NCBI RefSeq assembly: GCF_000429665.1
Contig: NZ_AUCH01000003.1
Span: 62,001-126,000, forward strand
Length of the DNA stretch: 64,000 bases
From: Azovibrio restrictus DSM 23866
Lineage (GTDB): Bacteria > Pseudomonadota > Gammaproteobacteria > Burkholderiales > Rhodocyclaceae
Direction of reading: 5' to 3'
The position numbers and the translations under genes are program-made. Numbering within the stretch: the first letter of the stretch is position 1; the number at the start of each line of letters is the position of its first letter. The notes beneath the pieces were generated by a model, which was given only the letters and a program-made list of their open reading frames with translations, was not told the DNA's origin and searched no databases. Shown piece by piece: positions 51,656-59,141 of this stretch.

Positions 51656-52003
51656 ATGAGCAAGTCCTTCAGCACCATCACCAACGACCTTTCCAAGGCC
51701 CTGGGCACCTTCCGCAAGGAAGCCCCGGAAACCATGCAGAACTTCTACGCCCTGTCCCAGGGGGCCATGAAGGCCGGCGTCCTGTCCGAGCTGGACAAGG
51801 AACTGATTGCCCTGGCCATCGGCGTCACCGCCCGCTGCGACGGCTGCATCGGCTTTCACGTCAAGGCCCTGGTGCGCCTGGGGGTGACCCGGGAACAACT
51901 GATGGAAACCCTGTCCATCTGCACCTACATGGGTGGCGGCCCCGCCCTCATGTACGCCGCCGAGGCCATCCGCGCCTACGAGGAATTCACCGCCGAGAAG
52001 TAA
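51656..52003 (+). CDS. Carboxymuconolactone decarboxylase/AhpD-like protein
   Basis: The 115-residue all-helical protein has the AhpD redox-like motif TARCDGCIGFHVKALVRLG with Cys61, Cys64 and His68, and ends with YEEFTAEK. Small members of this family act as peroxidase partners or have unknown roles; true decarboxylases lack the CxxC. ATG 51656 is 27 bp after the predicted transcription start, with AAGAG upstream. It is monocistronic, closed by a terminator. Confidence 0.88.
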   Translation: MSKSFSTITNDLSKALGTFRKEAPETMQNFYALSQGAMKAGVLSELDKELIALAIGVTARCDGCIGFHVKALVRLGVTREQLMETLSICTYMGGGPALMYAAEAIRAYEEFTAEK

Positions 52004-52077
52004 GCGGCCGGAGGCGGACGGAAAGCTGCAAAGCCGCTTTCCACTCCACCCTCTGAGCGACAAGCTGCTTACCCCAT

Positions 52078-52106
52078 GGCGCCCGTCAGGGCGCCCTTTG
52101 TTTTTA
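52078..52106 (+). terminator. Intrinsic terminator before the hydrogenase operon
   Basis: GGCGCCC-GTCA-GGGCGCC forms a 7-bp stem and is followed by CTTTGTTTTT. It separates the AhpD-like transcript from the hup promoter. Confidence 0.85.
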
Positions 52107-52119
52107 CACAATCCTTGCA

Positions 52120-52132
52120 AATCATCACGTTA
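52120..52132. promoter_or_regulatory. IHF-like site upstream of hupS
   Basis: AATCATCACGTTA matches the IHF consensus WATCAANNNNTTR at all fixed positions but one. It lies 17 bp upstream of the -24 box, where IHF bends DNA in many sigma-54 promoters, including hydrogenase promoters. Confidence 0.5.
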
Positions 52133-52148
52133 GGCACACGGACCTGAC

Positions 52149-52164
52149 TGGCACGGCCATTGCT
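52149..52164 (+). promoter_or_regulatory. Consensus sigma-54 (-24/-12) promoter for hupSLC
   Basis: TGGCACG-N4-TTGCT is an exact match to the sigma-54 consensus, including the GG and GC doublets at 10-bp spacing. The start site is expected near 52175, about 50 bp before hupS. It implies an NtrC-type activator (HupR/HoxA), which is not in this window. Confidence 0.88.
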
Positions 52165-52224
52165 GAACGCCCTGGAACCCTGCGCCGGGCACCGCCTGGT
52201 GGCACGCACCCCGAGGACCAGACA

Positions 52225-53301
52225 ATGACCGAGACCTTCTACGACGTATTGCGCCGCCAGGGCATCACCCGGCGCAGCTTCCTGAAATTCTGCAGCCTGA
52301 CCGCTACCTCCCTGGGCCTGGGGGCTGCCGCCGCGCCCCGCATCGCCCATGCCATGGAGAACAAGCCCCGCACCCCGGTGCTCTGGCTGCACGGCCTGGA
52401 ATGCACCTGCTGCTCCGAGTCCTTCATCCGCTCGGCCCATCCGCTCACCAAGGACGTGGTGCTGTCCATGCTTTCCCTGGACTACGACGACACCCTGATG
52501 GCCGCCGCCGGGCACCAGGCCGAGGCCATCATCGAGGAGATCAAGCGGAAGTACAAAGGCAACTACATCGTCGCCGTGGAAGGCAACCCGCCCCTGAACG
52601 AGGACGGGATGTTCTGCATCCAGGGCGGCCGCCCCTTCATCGACAAGCTGAAGGAAACCTGCGCCGACGCCAAGGCCATCATCTCCTGGGGCTCCTGCGC
52701 CTCCTACGGCTGTGTCCAGGCCGCCAAGCCCAATCCGACCCGGGCCACCCCGGTGCACAAGGTGATCACCGGCAAGCCCATCATCAACGTGCCCGGCTGC
52801 CCCCCCATCGCCGAGGTGATGACCGGCGTCGTCACCTACATGCTCACCTTTGACCGCATTCCCGAACTGGACCGCCAGGGCCGGCCGAAGATGTTCTACG
52901 GCCAGCGCATCCACGACAAGTGCTACCGGCGCGGCCACTTCGACGCCGGCCAGTTCGCCGAGGCCTGGGACGACGAGGGCGCGCGCAAGGGCTACTGCCT
53001 CTACAAGATGGGCTGCAAGGGCCCCACCACCTACAACGCCTGCTCGTCCATGCGCTGGAACGGCGGGGTCAGCTGGCCGGTGCAGTCCGGCCACGGCTGT
53101 ATCGGCTGTTCCGAGGACGGTTTCTGGGACAAGGGCAGCTTCTATGACCGGGTCACCGACATCAAGCAGTTCGGCGTGGAATCCAACGCCGACCAGGTGG
53201 GCGGCACCGTGGCCGCCGTCACCGGCGCTGCCATCGCCGCCCACGCGGCCGTGACCGCCCTGGCCCGGGCCCGCAACAAGAACGAAACGAACGGAGAATA
53301 A
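52225..53301 (+). CDS. hupS: [NiFe]-hydrogenase small subunit, oxygen-tolerant membrane-bound type
   Basis: The 358-residue subunit carries three Fe-S clusters that take electrons from HupL. A Tat signal (TRRSFLKF at 15-22) ends at AHA43. Mature Cys17, 19, 20, 115, 120 and 149 (precursor 60, 62, 63, 158, 163, 192) are all present. The motif is CTCC rather than CTGC, so both supernumerary cysteines of the [4Fe-3S] proximal cluster are there. Distal-cluster ligands lie in the His-Cys region (IHDKCYRRGHF) and GCKGPTTYNAC. A hydrophobic C-terminal helix (GTVAAVTGAAIAAHAAVTAL) anchors it to the membrane. It is first in hupSLC. Confidence 0.97.
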   Translation: MTETFYDVLRRQGITRRSFLKFCSLTATSLGLGAAAAPRIAHAMENKPRTPVLWLHGLECTCCSESFIRSAHPLTKDVVLSMLSLDYDDTLMAAAGHQAEAIIEEIKRKYKGNYIVAVEGNPPLNEDGMFCIQGGRPFIDKLKETCADAKAIISWGSCASYGCVQAAKPNPTRATPVHKVITGKPIINVPGCPPIAEVMTGVVTYMLTFDRIPELDRQGRPKMFYGQRIHDKCYRRGHFDAGQFAEAWDDEGARKGYCLYKMGCKGPTTYNACSSMRWNGGVSWPVQSGHGCIGCSEDGFWDKGSFYDRVTDIKQFGVESNADQVGGTVAAVTGAAIAAHAAVTALARARNKNETNGE

Positions 53302-53305
53302 GCCC

Positions 53306-55102
53306 ATGAGCGCTTACGAAACCCAAGGCTTCAAGCTCGACAACTCCGGCAAACGCGTGGTCGTGGACCCGGTCTGCCGCATCGAAGGCCACCTGCGGGT
53401 GGAAGTGAATCTGGACGAGAACAACGTGATCCGCAACGCCGTGTCCACCGGCACCATGTGGCGCGGTCTCGAAGTCATCCTCAAGGGCCGCGACCCCCGC
53501 GACGCCTGGGCCTTCACCGAGCGCATCTGCGGCGTGTGCACCGGCACCCACGCCCTGACCTCGGTGCGCGCCGTGGAAGACGCCCTCAACATCCAGATTC
53601 CCGAAAACGCCCACCTGATCCGCAACATCATGCAGCTGAACCTGTATGTGCATGATCACCTGGTGCATTTCTACCACCTGCACGCCCTGGACTGGGTGGA
53701 CGTGGTGTCCGCCCTCAAGGCCGATCCCAAGAAGACCTCGGAACTGGCCCAGAGCATTTCCTCCTGGCCCCTGTCCTCCCCCGGCTACTTCCGCGACCTG
53801 CAGAACCGCCTGAAGAAATTCGTGGAATCCGGCCAGCTCGGCCCCTTCATGAATGGCTACTGGGGCAGCCCGGCCTACAAGCTGCCCCCCGAAGCCAACC
53901 TGATGGCCGTGGCCCACTACCTGGAAGCCCTGGATTTCCAGAAGGAAATCGTCAAGGTACACACCATCTTCGGCGGCAAGAATCCCCACCCCAACTGGCT
54001 GGTGGGCGGCGTGCCCTGCGCCATCAACCTGGAAGGCACCGGGGCCGTGGGCGCGGTGAACATGGAACGCCTGAACCTGGTGAAGCACGTGATCGACCGG
54101 GCTGCCGAATTCGTGGAACAGGTGTACATCCCCGACCTGCTCGCCATCGCCTCCTTCTACAAGGGCTGGGGCTACGGCGGCGGCCTCTCCTCCCAGGCCA
54201 TGCTCTCCTACGGGGACATCCCGGACAAGGCCAACGACTACTCGGCCGGCAACCTGCTGCTGCCCCGGGGCGCCATCATCAATGGCGACCTGACCAAGAT
54301 CCACGAGGTGGACCTGAAGGATCCCGAGCAGATCCAGGAATTCGTCACCCACTCCTGGTACAAGTATCCCGACGAGACCAAGGGCCTGCACCCCTTCGAC
54401 GGCATCACCGAACCCAACTTCGTGCTGGGCCAGAACACCAAGGGGACCAAGACCCGGGTCGAGGCCTTCGACGAGGGCGGCAAGTATTCCTGGCTCAAGG
54501 CGCCCCGCTGGCGCGGCCACGCCATGGAAGTGGGCTGCCTGCCGCGCATGGTGATGGCCTACCTGCAGCCCCAGCGCTACCCGATGGTCAAGGACACCAT
54601 CGACATGGTCCTGAAGCAGCTCGACGTGCCCCTCACCGCCCTGTTCTCCACCCTGGGCCGCACCGCCGCCCGGGGCATCGAGACCCTCTACTGCGCCAAG
54701 CTGCAGCAGGAGATGTTCGGCCGCCTGATGGCCAACCTCAAGGCCGGCGATCTCAACACCGCCAACATCAGCAAGTGGGAACCCTCCACCTGGCCGAAGG
54801 AAGCCCAGGGCGCCGGCTTCACCGAAGCGCCCCGGGGTGCCCTCGGCCACTGGATCAAGATCAAGGACACCAAGATCGACAACTACCAGTGCGTCGTGCC
54901 CACCACCTGGAACGGTTCCCCCCGGGACCCCAAGGGCCAGATCGGCGCCTTCGAGGCCAGCCTGCTCAACACCCCCCTGGCCAAGGCCGACGAGCCCCTG
55001 GAAATCCTGCGTACCCTGCATTCCTTCGACCCCTGCCTGGCTTGCTCCACCCACGTCATGAGCCCGGACGGTCAGGAAATGACCTCGGTCAAGGTCCGCT
55101 AA
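53306..55102 (+). CDS. hupL: [NiFe]-hydrogenase large subunit
   Basis: The 598-residue catalytic subunit oxidises H2 at a Ni-Fe(CN)2CO centre. Ni ligands are in RICGVC (Cys75, Cys78) and DPCLACSTH (Cys577, Cys580). A 15-residue C-terminal peptide beginning VMSPDG follows His583 and should be cut by HupD. Length and motif positions match E. coli HyaB. It has no signal and is exported with HupS through Tat. The start follows the hupS stop by 4 bp. Confidence 0.98.
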   Translation: MSAYETQGFKLDNSGKRVVVDPVCRIEGHLRVEVNLDENNVIRNAVSTGTMWRGLEVILKGRDPRDAWAFTERICGVCTGTHALTSVRAVEDALNIQIPENAHLIRNIMQLNLYVHDHLVHFYHLHALDWVDVVSALKADPKKTSELAQSISSWPLSSPGYFRDLQNRLKKFVESGQLGPFMNGYWGSPAYKLPPEANLMAVAHYLEALDFQKEIVKVHTIFGGKNPHPNWLVGGVPCAINLEGTGAVGAVNMERLNLVKHVIDRAAEFVEQVYIPDLLAIASFYKGWGYGGGLSSQAMLSYGDIPDKANDYSAGNLLLPRGAIINGDLTKIHEVDLKDPEQIQEFVTHSWYKYPDETKGLHPFDGITEPNFVLGQNTKGTKTRVEAFDEGGKYSWLKAPRWRGHAMEVGCLPRMVMAYLQPQRYPMVKDTIDMVLKQLDVPLTALFSTLGRTAARGIETLYCAKLQQEMFGRLMANLKAGDLNTANISKWEPSTWPKEAQGAGFTEAPRGALGHWIKIKDTKIDNYQCVVPTTWNGSPRDPKGQIGAFEASLLNTPLAKADEPLEILRTLHSFDPCLACSTHVMSPDGQEMTSVKVR

Positions 55103-55123
55103 CCCCCAGCCAAGGAGAAAGCC

Positions 55124-55828
55124 ATGCTATCCCAACAGGACATGCTGGAGGCCGAACGGCACGGCAGGCAGGTACGCTCGATCTACGTCTATGAAGCCCC
55201 GGTACGCCTGTGGCACTGGATCAACGCCGCCGCCATGGTGGTGCTGGCCGTCACCGGCTACCTGATCGGCAAACCCCTGCCGACGGTGCCCGGGGAAGCC
55301 GCCGACAACTTCCTGCTCGGCTACCTCCGCTTCGCCCACTTCGCCGCCGGCTACGTGTTCGCCATCGGCCTGGTGGCCCGGGTGTACTGGGCCTTTGTCG
55401 GCAACCACCACGCCAGGCAGATCTTCATGCTGCCCATCAGCAACAAGGCCTGGTGGAGCGAGGTGCTGTTCGAACTGCGCTGGTACCTGTTCCTGGAAAA
55501 GCACCCGAAAAAGTACGTGGGCCACAACCCCATGGCCCAGCTGATGATGTTCTTCTTTTTCACCATCCTGGCCTTCGGCATGCTCGTCACCGGCTTCGCC
55601 CTCTACTCGGAAGGCGCCGGCCTGGGTTCCTGGAGCGACAGCCTGTTCGGCTGGGTCCTGCCCCTGCTGGGCGGCTCCATGCAGACCCACAGCTGGCACC
55701 GCCTGGGCATGTGGATCATGATGAGTTTCGTGCTGCTGCACGTCTATGCGGCCATCCGCGAGGACATCATGAGCCGTCAGTCGCTGATCTCCACCATGGT
55801 TTCCGGCTGGCGCATGTTCAAGGACTGA
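55124..55828 (+). CDS. hupC: Ni/Fe-hydrogenase b-type cytochrome subunit
   Basis: HupC anchors the HupSL dimer and hands electrons to quinone. The 234-residue protein has four membrane helices (for example WHWINAAAMVVLAVTGYLIG, FAHFAAGYVFAIGLVARVYW) and conserved heme-ligand His residues in LWHWINA, RFAHFAAG and SWHRLGMW. AAGGAG is 7 nt before ATG. It ends the first hup transcription unit; 15 bp later an unrelated regulator gene starts. Confidence 0.95.
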   Translation: MLSQQDMLEAERHGRQVRSIYVYEAPVRLWHWINAAAMVVLAVTGYLIGKPLPTVPGEAADNFLLGYLRFAHFAAGYVFAIGLVARVYWAFVGNHHARQIFMLPISNKAWWSEVLFELRWYLFLEKHPKKYVGHNPMAQLMMFFFFTILAFGMLVTGFALYSEGAGLGSWSDSLFGWVLPLLGGSMQTHSWHRLGMWIMMSFVLLHVYAAIREDIMSRQSLISTMVSGWRMFKD

Positions 55829-55843
55829 GCGCCGCAAGGCCCC

Positions 55844-56218
55844 ATGTACAACGATCATCATCTCTTGGCCCCGGGGCGCACACCGATGCACCCGGGGCGT
55901 TTTCTTGAGACCCGCTTTCTCGGCCCCCTGGGGGTCTCCCAGGAAGCCCTGGCCCGCACCCTGGCCATCTCCCGCCGCCGGGTCAATGAACTGGTGCGCG
56001 GCAAGCGGGGCCTCACCCCGGACACGGCCCTGCGCCTGGCCCTCCGCTTCGGCCTCGCCGCCGAATTCTGGCTCGGCCTGCAAACCGCCTGGGACCTGCA
56101 CCAGGCCCGCCTGGAACTGGGCCGGACAGGTGACGGGGAAGCGCCGAAATCCCCCCCCGGGCCGCCTGCCCTCAATCCGTCTCCACCTCGTCGTAGGAAA
56201 TGTAGCGGAGCTCCATGA
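55844..56218 (+). CDS. HigA/VapI-type XRE antitoxin-like regulator (orphan)
   Basis: The 124-residue protein contains the HigA pattern: MHPGRFLETRFLGPLGVSQ, a helix-turn-helix (EALARTLAISRRRVNELVRG), KRGLTPDTALRLALRFG and FWLGLQTAWDLH. A HigB toxin normally precedes such a gene, but here hupC is upstream with 15 bp between. I took ATG 55844 (AAGG upstream); ATG 55886 is an alternative. It could serve as a regulator of the hydrogenase locus. The last 47 bp overlap the convergent SUKH-like gene. Confidence 0.75.
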   Translation: MYNDHHLLAPGRTPMHPGRFLETRFLGPLGVSQEALARTLAISRRRVNELVRGKRGLTPDTALRLALRFGLAAEFWLGLQTAWDLHQARLELGRTGDGEAPKSPPGPPALNPSPPRRRKCSGAP

Positions 56219-57248
56219 GCAGGGCCTCATCGTCCATTTCCAGACGCCACAAGCGCACGAGTCTGCCCTCGCCCAGCAGTGTCACCCCGGCCCGGGCCAG
56301 ACTGCGCTTCAGCTCGGACAGAGCCGCAGCCTCCACAAAAGCACCTACCGTCGAGGGACGCTTGCCGGGATGGTGAAACGGGTAAAAATCGTAGGCATCA
56401 CTGTCCTCAGTAGCCGTTTCATCGTTGAGGCCCACCTCTTGCAAAAGAGGCGATGCCGCCCGTGAAGCCGCATCGGGCACGTCATCCCGGGCAATCAGGA
56501 ATCCAGTTTCATCCCCGGCCAGCAAGAAGTGGCGCCGCATCCGCTTGAAAGCGCGCTCACCTTTCAAGGTATCCCCTTTGGGTTTTCCCAGGAATTCGTA
56601 AACACTGACGATGGCCTCGGGAGGAAACAGCCCGGGTCGCGCCGACCTGTCGGCAGTCTCCGGCTGGTAAGCCATGTAGGGTTGGCTGACGGCCTGGACA
56701 TATGCCTCGGGCAGCTTCATGCCCAGCCTAGCCTCTGCCGCTGCGATGCTGGCCGCCGAGGCCGCCCCATGGCGCTCCGATGTCACCAACGCGCCGCCGC
56801 CCGTCTTTTTCAGGCGCGGCCGCCATTGCTCATGGATACGCTGGATGCGCTGCAGGACGGGCAGGGGCGCCAGCCGGGCAAAATCCGCTGCCAGTTCCTG
56901 CTGGGCATACAGCCAGCCCTTGCCGGTGATCCGGCGGGCTTTCCTGCCTCTGGCGGCAGGCTGGGACGTCCCGGACAGTTCGTAGAAGTGGGGCCCGGGC
57001 CCCGGACGGTAGGGCACCCGAACATTGGTAGCCTCATGGGCCTGCCGGGTCTGCAAACGGGAATGCCGCCGGCCATCGATACTGACCGTGACATCCTCGC
57101 GGGCAAAATCTTCGTGCAGGTCCGACTCGATTTCCCAGGCAAACTTATCATCGGCATGGGCCTGCAGGGGGAGCAACGCCAGCGTGACAAAGGTGCACAC
57201 CAGGCGGAACGCCCCCAGGACCAAACGAAGGCTAAGGCTGAGATTCAT
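56172..57248 (-). CDS. Secreted protein with SMI1/KNR4 (SUKH)-like domain
   Basis: The 358-residue product has a Sec signal peptide ending at LQAHA (about residue 33). The middle (about 170-290) has the SUKH-type order: AAAEARLGMKLPEAYVQAV, then an acidic/proline loop, EAIVSVYEFLG and FLLAGDETGFLIARDD. SUKH proteins are usually cytosolic immunity proteins, so a periplasmic one is unusual. GGGGAG lies 6 nt before ATG 57248. No toxin gene is adjacent. The match is by eye and the family call is moderate. Confidence 0.6.
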   Translation of the reverse strand: MNLSLSLRLVLGAFRLVCTFVTLALLPLQAHADDKFAWEIESDLHEDFAREDVTVSIDGRRHSRLQTRQAHEATNVRVPYRPGPGPHFYELSGTSQPAARGRKARRITGKGWLYAQQELAADFARLAPLPVLQRIQRIHEQWRPRLKKTGGGALVTSERHGAASAASIAAAEARLGMKLPEAYVQAVSQPYMAYQPETADRSARPGLFPPEAIVSVYEFLGKPKGDTLKGERAFKRMRRHFLLAGDETGFLIARDDVPDAASRAASPLLQEVGLNDETATEDSDAYDFYPFHHPGKRPSTVGAFVEAAALSELKRSLARAGVTLLGEGRLVRLWRLEMDDEALLMELRYISYDEVETD

Positions 57249-57428
57249 CAAGGACTCCCCGGCGTTGTTGCAGGCAAGCGCGCGACAGGCCTGCCCGGGC
57301 TGCATCCACTCCCGGTGCCGCGATGCTGCGAGCGCCTCCTCGCTATTGGGGCATACGGAGCCCCGCCAGACAGGACCCTCCCTGCCACAGGGAACCTGCG
57401 GCGGGGAGGGGAGAGACAGGAGAAAGGC

Positions 57429-58091
57429 TCAGGCGGCAGCCTTGAGCTTGCTGTCGGCAGGCACCAGGGCCGGACCCTTGCGAATCAGCCCCAGGGGCGC
57501 GCCCAGGGGCAGCATGGTGCGGCCGAAGAAGTTGTTCAGGAAGATGGCGCCGGCGGCGTAGAAACCCAGCAGGGAGATACCCAGCTCGGACCAGGCGGCC
57601 AGGCTACCGAACAGGGCCGGCTGCACCCCGAGGATGGACAGGGCCAGGGAAGGCAGCAGGACGTTGATCAACACCAGGATGGCGGCGAACACCTTGTTGG
57701 CTTCAAAGGCGGCCACCATGATGAACAGGGAGAAAATGAAATAGCCGATGCAGGCCACAGCCAGCTGCTTGCCGTCGGCCTTGGCCGGATCGAAAGCACC
57801 CAGCCAGCCCAGGCTGATGGCCCAGTGCATGGCGACGGCAATCCAGAACAGACCGTAGGCGCCCAGAACGATGGAGCCGAAGTAGTTGTTCTTCTTGAAG
57901 TCCACGGCGGAAGCCCAGATCTGGGCAATGGACCCCAGGAACAGAGCCCAGGGAATGAGGTAAGTGACCCCTTCCGTCCAGTGCATCTTGGCGGAGGCGG
58001 CCACAAAGGTGACCATGGATAGCCCGAACACCCCCAGGGCGGTGGGATCGGACATGACGATCTTGGTTTCAGTCGGTGCCTGCTGCTGCAT
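57429..58091 (-). CDS. Acetate/succinate uptake transporter (GPR1/FUN34/YaaH family)
   Basis: The 220-residue protein has six membrane helices and the AceTr opening SDPTALGVFGLSMVTF, a variant of the NPAPLGL motif near residue 15. It should import acetate with protons. ATG 58091 has GGAGAG 6 nt upstream; the frame open to 58205 has no ribosome site. A 352-bp non-coding gap with an FNR-like box lies upstream. Acetate supply would suit the PHA-storing lifestyle implied by the phasin genes. Confidence 0.88.
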   Translation of the reverse strand: MQQQAPTETKIVMSDPTALGVFGLSMVTFVAASAKMHWTEGVTYLIPWALFLGSIAQIWASAVDFKKNNYFGSIVLGAYGLFWIAVAMHWAISLGWLGAFDPAKADGKQLAVACIGYFIFSLFIMVAAFEANKVFAAILVLINVLLPSLALSILGVQPALFGSLAAWSELGISLLGFYAAGAIFLNNFFGRTMLPLGAPLGLIRKGPALVPADSKLKAAA

Positions 58092-58443
58092 GCTGAGTCT
58101 CTCCAGAAAACAGAAAAAGAAATGAGGCGCCCGCTGCGGTTTATGGGTCTCCGGGTCCAGCCCGTGACCTTGGAATATTCGGACCGGCAGATTCTGGGGG
58201 CTCAATGAAAAGAAAGACTGATCTACATCAAACCAAGTGAATTCATTGTCTGATGTAAAACGTCATTTCTCACAAAAAAGCCCGACAGCTGCCAGGAAAA
58301 CCACTCCACCAGGGGGAAAGCCGGCCCCCCAGCCCCTTCAGCGCAGAAATTCCCCGAACAGGAAAATCGTGGTTTCTGGCCAACAGGCCCGGGGCTTGCT
58401 TCTCGCACCACCACGGGACTCGCCCCGGCACCGGAGTCATGCC
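58092..58443. other. Regulatory gap between acetate transporter and bacteriohemerythrin
   Basis: This 352-bp divergent region is AT-richer than its surroundings in its middle (58200-58275). It holds the FNR-like box described separately and an extra TGATGT/ACATCA inverted pair. No coding frame in it has a ribosome site. The right part (58280-58440) returns to high GC and shows nothing I can name. Confidence 0.5.
58218..58231. promoter_or_regulatory. FNR/Anr-like box
   Basis: CTGAT-CTAC-ATCAA matches the TTGAT-N4-ATCAA consensus in 9 of 10 positions. It lies 127 bp from the acetate transporter start and 213 bp from the hemerythrin start. On the minus strand a CAGAAT follows at the spacing of a class II FNR promoter. 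Confidence 0.6.
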
Positions 58444-58848
58444 ATGGATTGGGAAGATCGCTACGTTCTGGGCCATGGGCCCATGGATGCCATGCACAGG
58501 GAATTTGTCGACCTGGTGACAGAATTGTCGACGCTGCGCCAGGGGGAGTTGGCCCCCTGCCTTGCCCGTCTGGCGCAACACAGCATCGAGCACTTCGCCG
58601 CCGAGGAAGAATGGATGGCGGCCAGCCGCTTTCCCGCCAGCGCCAGCCACATCCAGGAGCACAAGCGCCTGCTGGCCACCCTGGCCAGCGCCCGGCGCTT
58701 GCTGGAGAAGGGTCTGGCGGCGCCGGCCCGGGCCCTGGCCGGAGAACTGCCGGGCTGGTTCCGGGACCATACGGCCAAACAGGATGCAGCCCTGGCCGCC
58801 CACCTCAAGACCTGCGGCACCGGGGGCGGACAGCCCGCCCCGGGCTAG
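58444..58848 (+). CDS. Bacteriohemerythrin (second copy)
   Basis: The 134-residue protein is a paralogue of the one at 20549-20950: MDWEDRYVLGHGPMDAMHREF against MEWQDRYKLGHEPMDATHREF. All Fe ligands are kept (HREF, HSIEHFAAEEEWM, HIQEHKRLL, WFRDHTAKQDAAL). It should bind O2. ATG 58444 has GGAG 8 nt upstream. Placement within a hydrogenase locus suggests a protective or O2-delivery role. Confidence 0.92.
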   Translation: MDWEDRYVLGHGPMDAMHREFVDLVTELSTLRQGELAPCLARLAQHSIEHFAAEEEWMAASRFPASASHIQEHKRLLATLASARRLLEKGLAAPARALAGELPGWFRDHTAKQDAALAAHLKTCGTGGGQPAPG

Positions 58849-59072
58849 AGCTTGAAAATATCCACCGGCGTCAGCTGCTCCCACAGCATCCAGCGGCCGC
58901 AGGCGTTCCGGACACTGCGGCTATCCCCGTCCCAGGGACCGCCCTGGCACAGGCCCCGGTCCTGCTCGGGATCGTATTCGATACTGTCCGGCTGCCCGGG
59001 CAGGGGACGGCGCCAGCCCTGCCAGCGCTGACAGGTGGCGCAACGACGCAGGGAGGAGGATTGACTGAGCAT
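58845..59072 (-). CDS. Cys- and Trp-rich small conserved protein
   Basis: The 75-residue protein has CATC near residue 11, GLC near 41 and ACG near 57, spaced like a small zinc-binding or Fe-S fold, with conserved-looking GLCQGGPWDG and GRWMLWEQL segments. I cannot name the family. The stop overlaps the hemerythrin stop region by 4 bp on the other strand. Start ATG 59072 has only a weak ribosome site. Confidence 0.6.
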   Translation of the reverse strand: MLSQSSSLRRCATCQRWQGWRRPLPGQPDSIEYDPEQDRGLCQGGPWDGDSRSVRNACGRWMLWEQLTPVDIFKL

Positions 59073-59141
59073 GGGGTAATTCTCGCCTGAATACGACTAA
59101 AAGCGTAAATTGGCAGCCCGTTTCCTTGCCCGCCCCTGCCC

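Noticed and set aside
53219..55054. Long minus-strand frame opposite hupL
   Set aside because: Antisense shadow of a certain hydrogenase gene; no domain signal.
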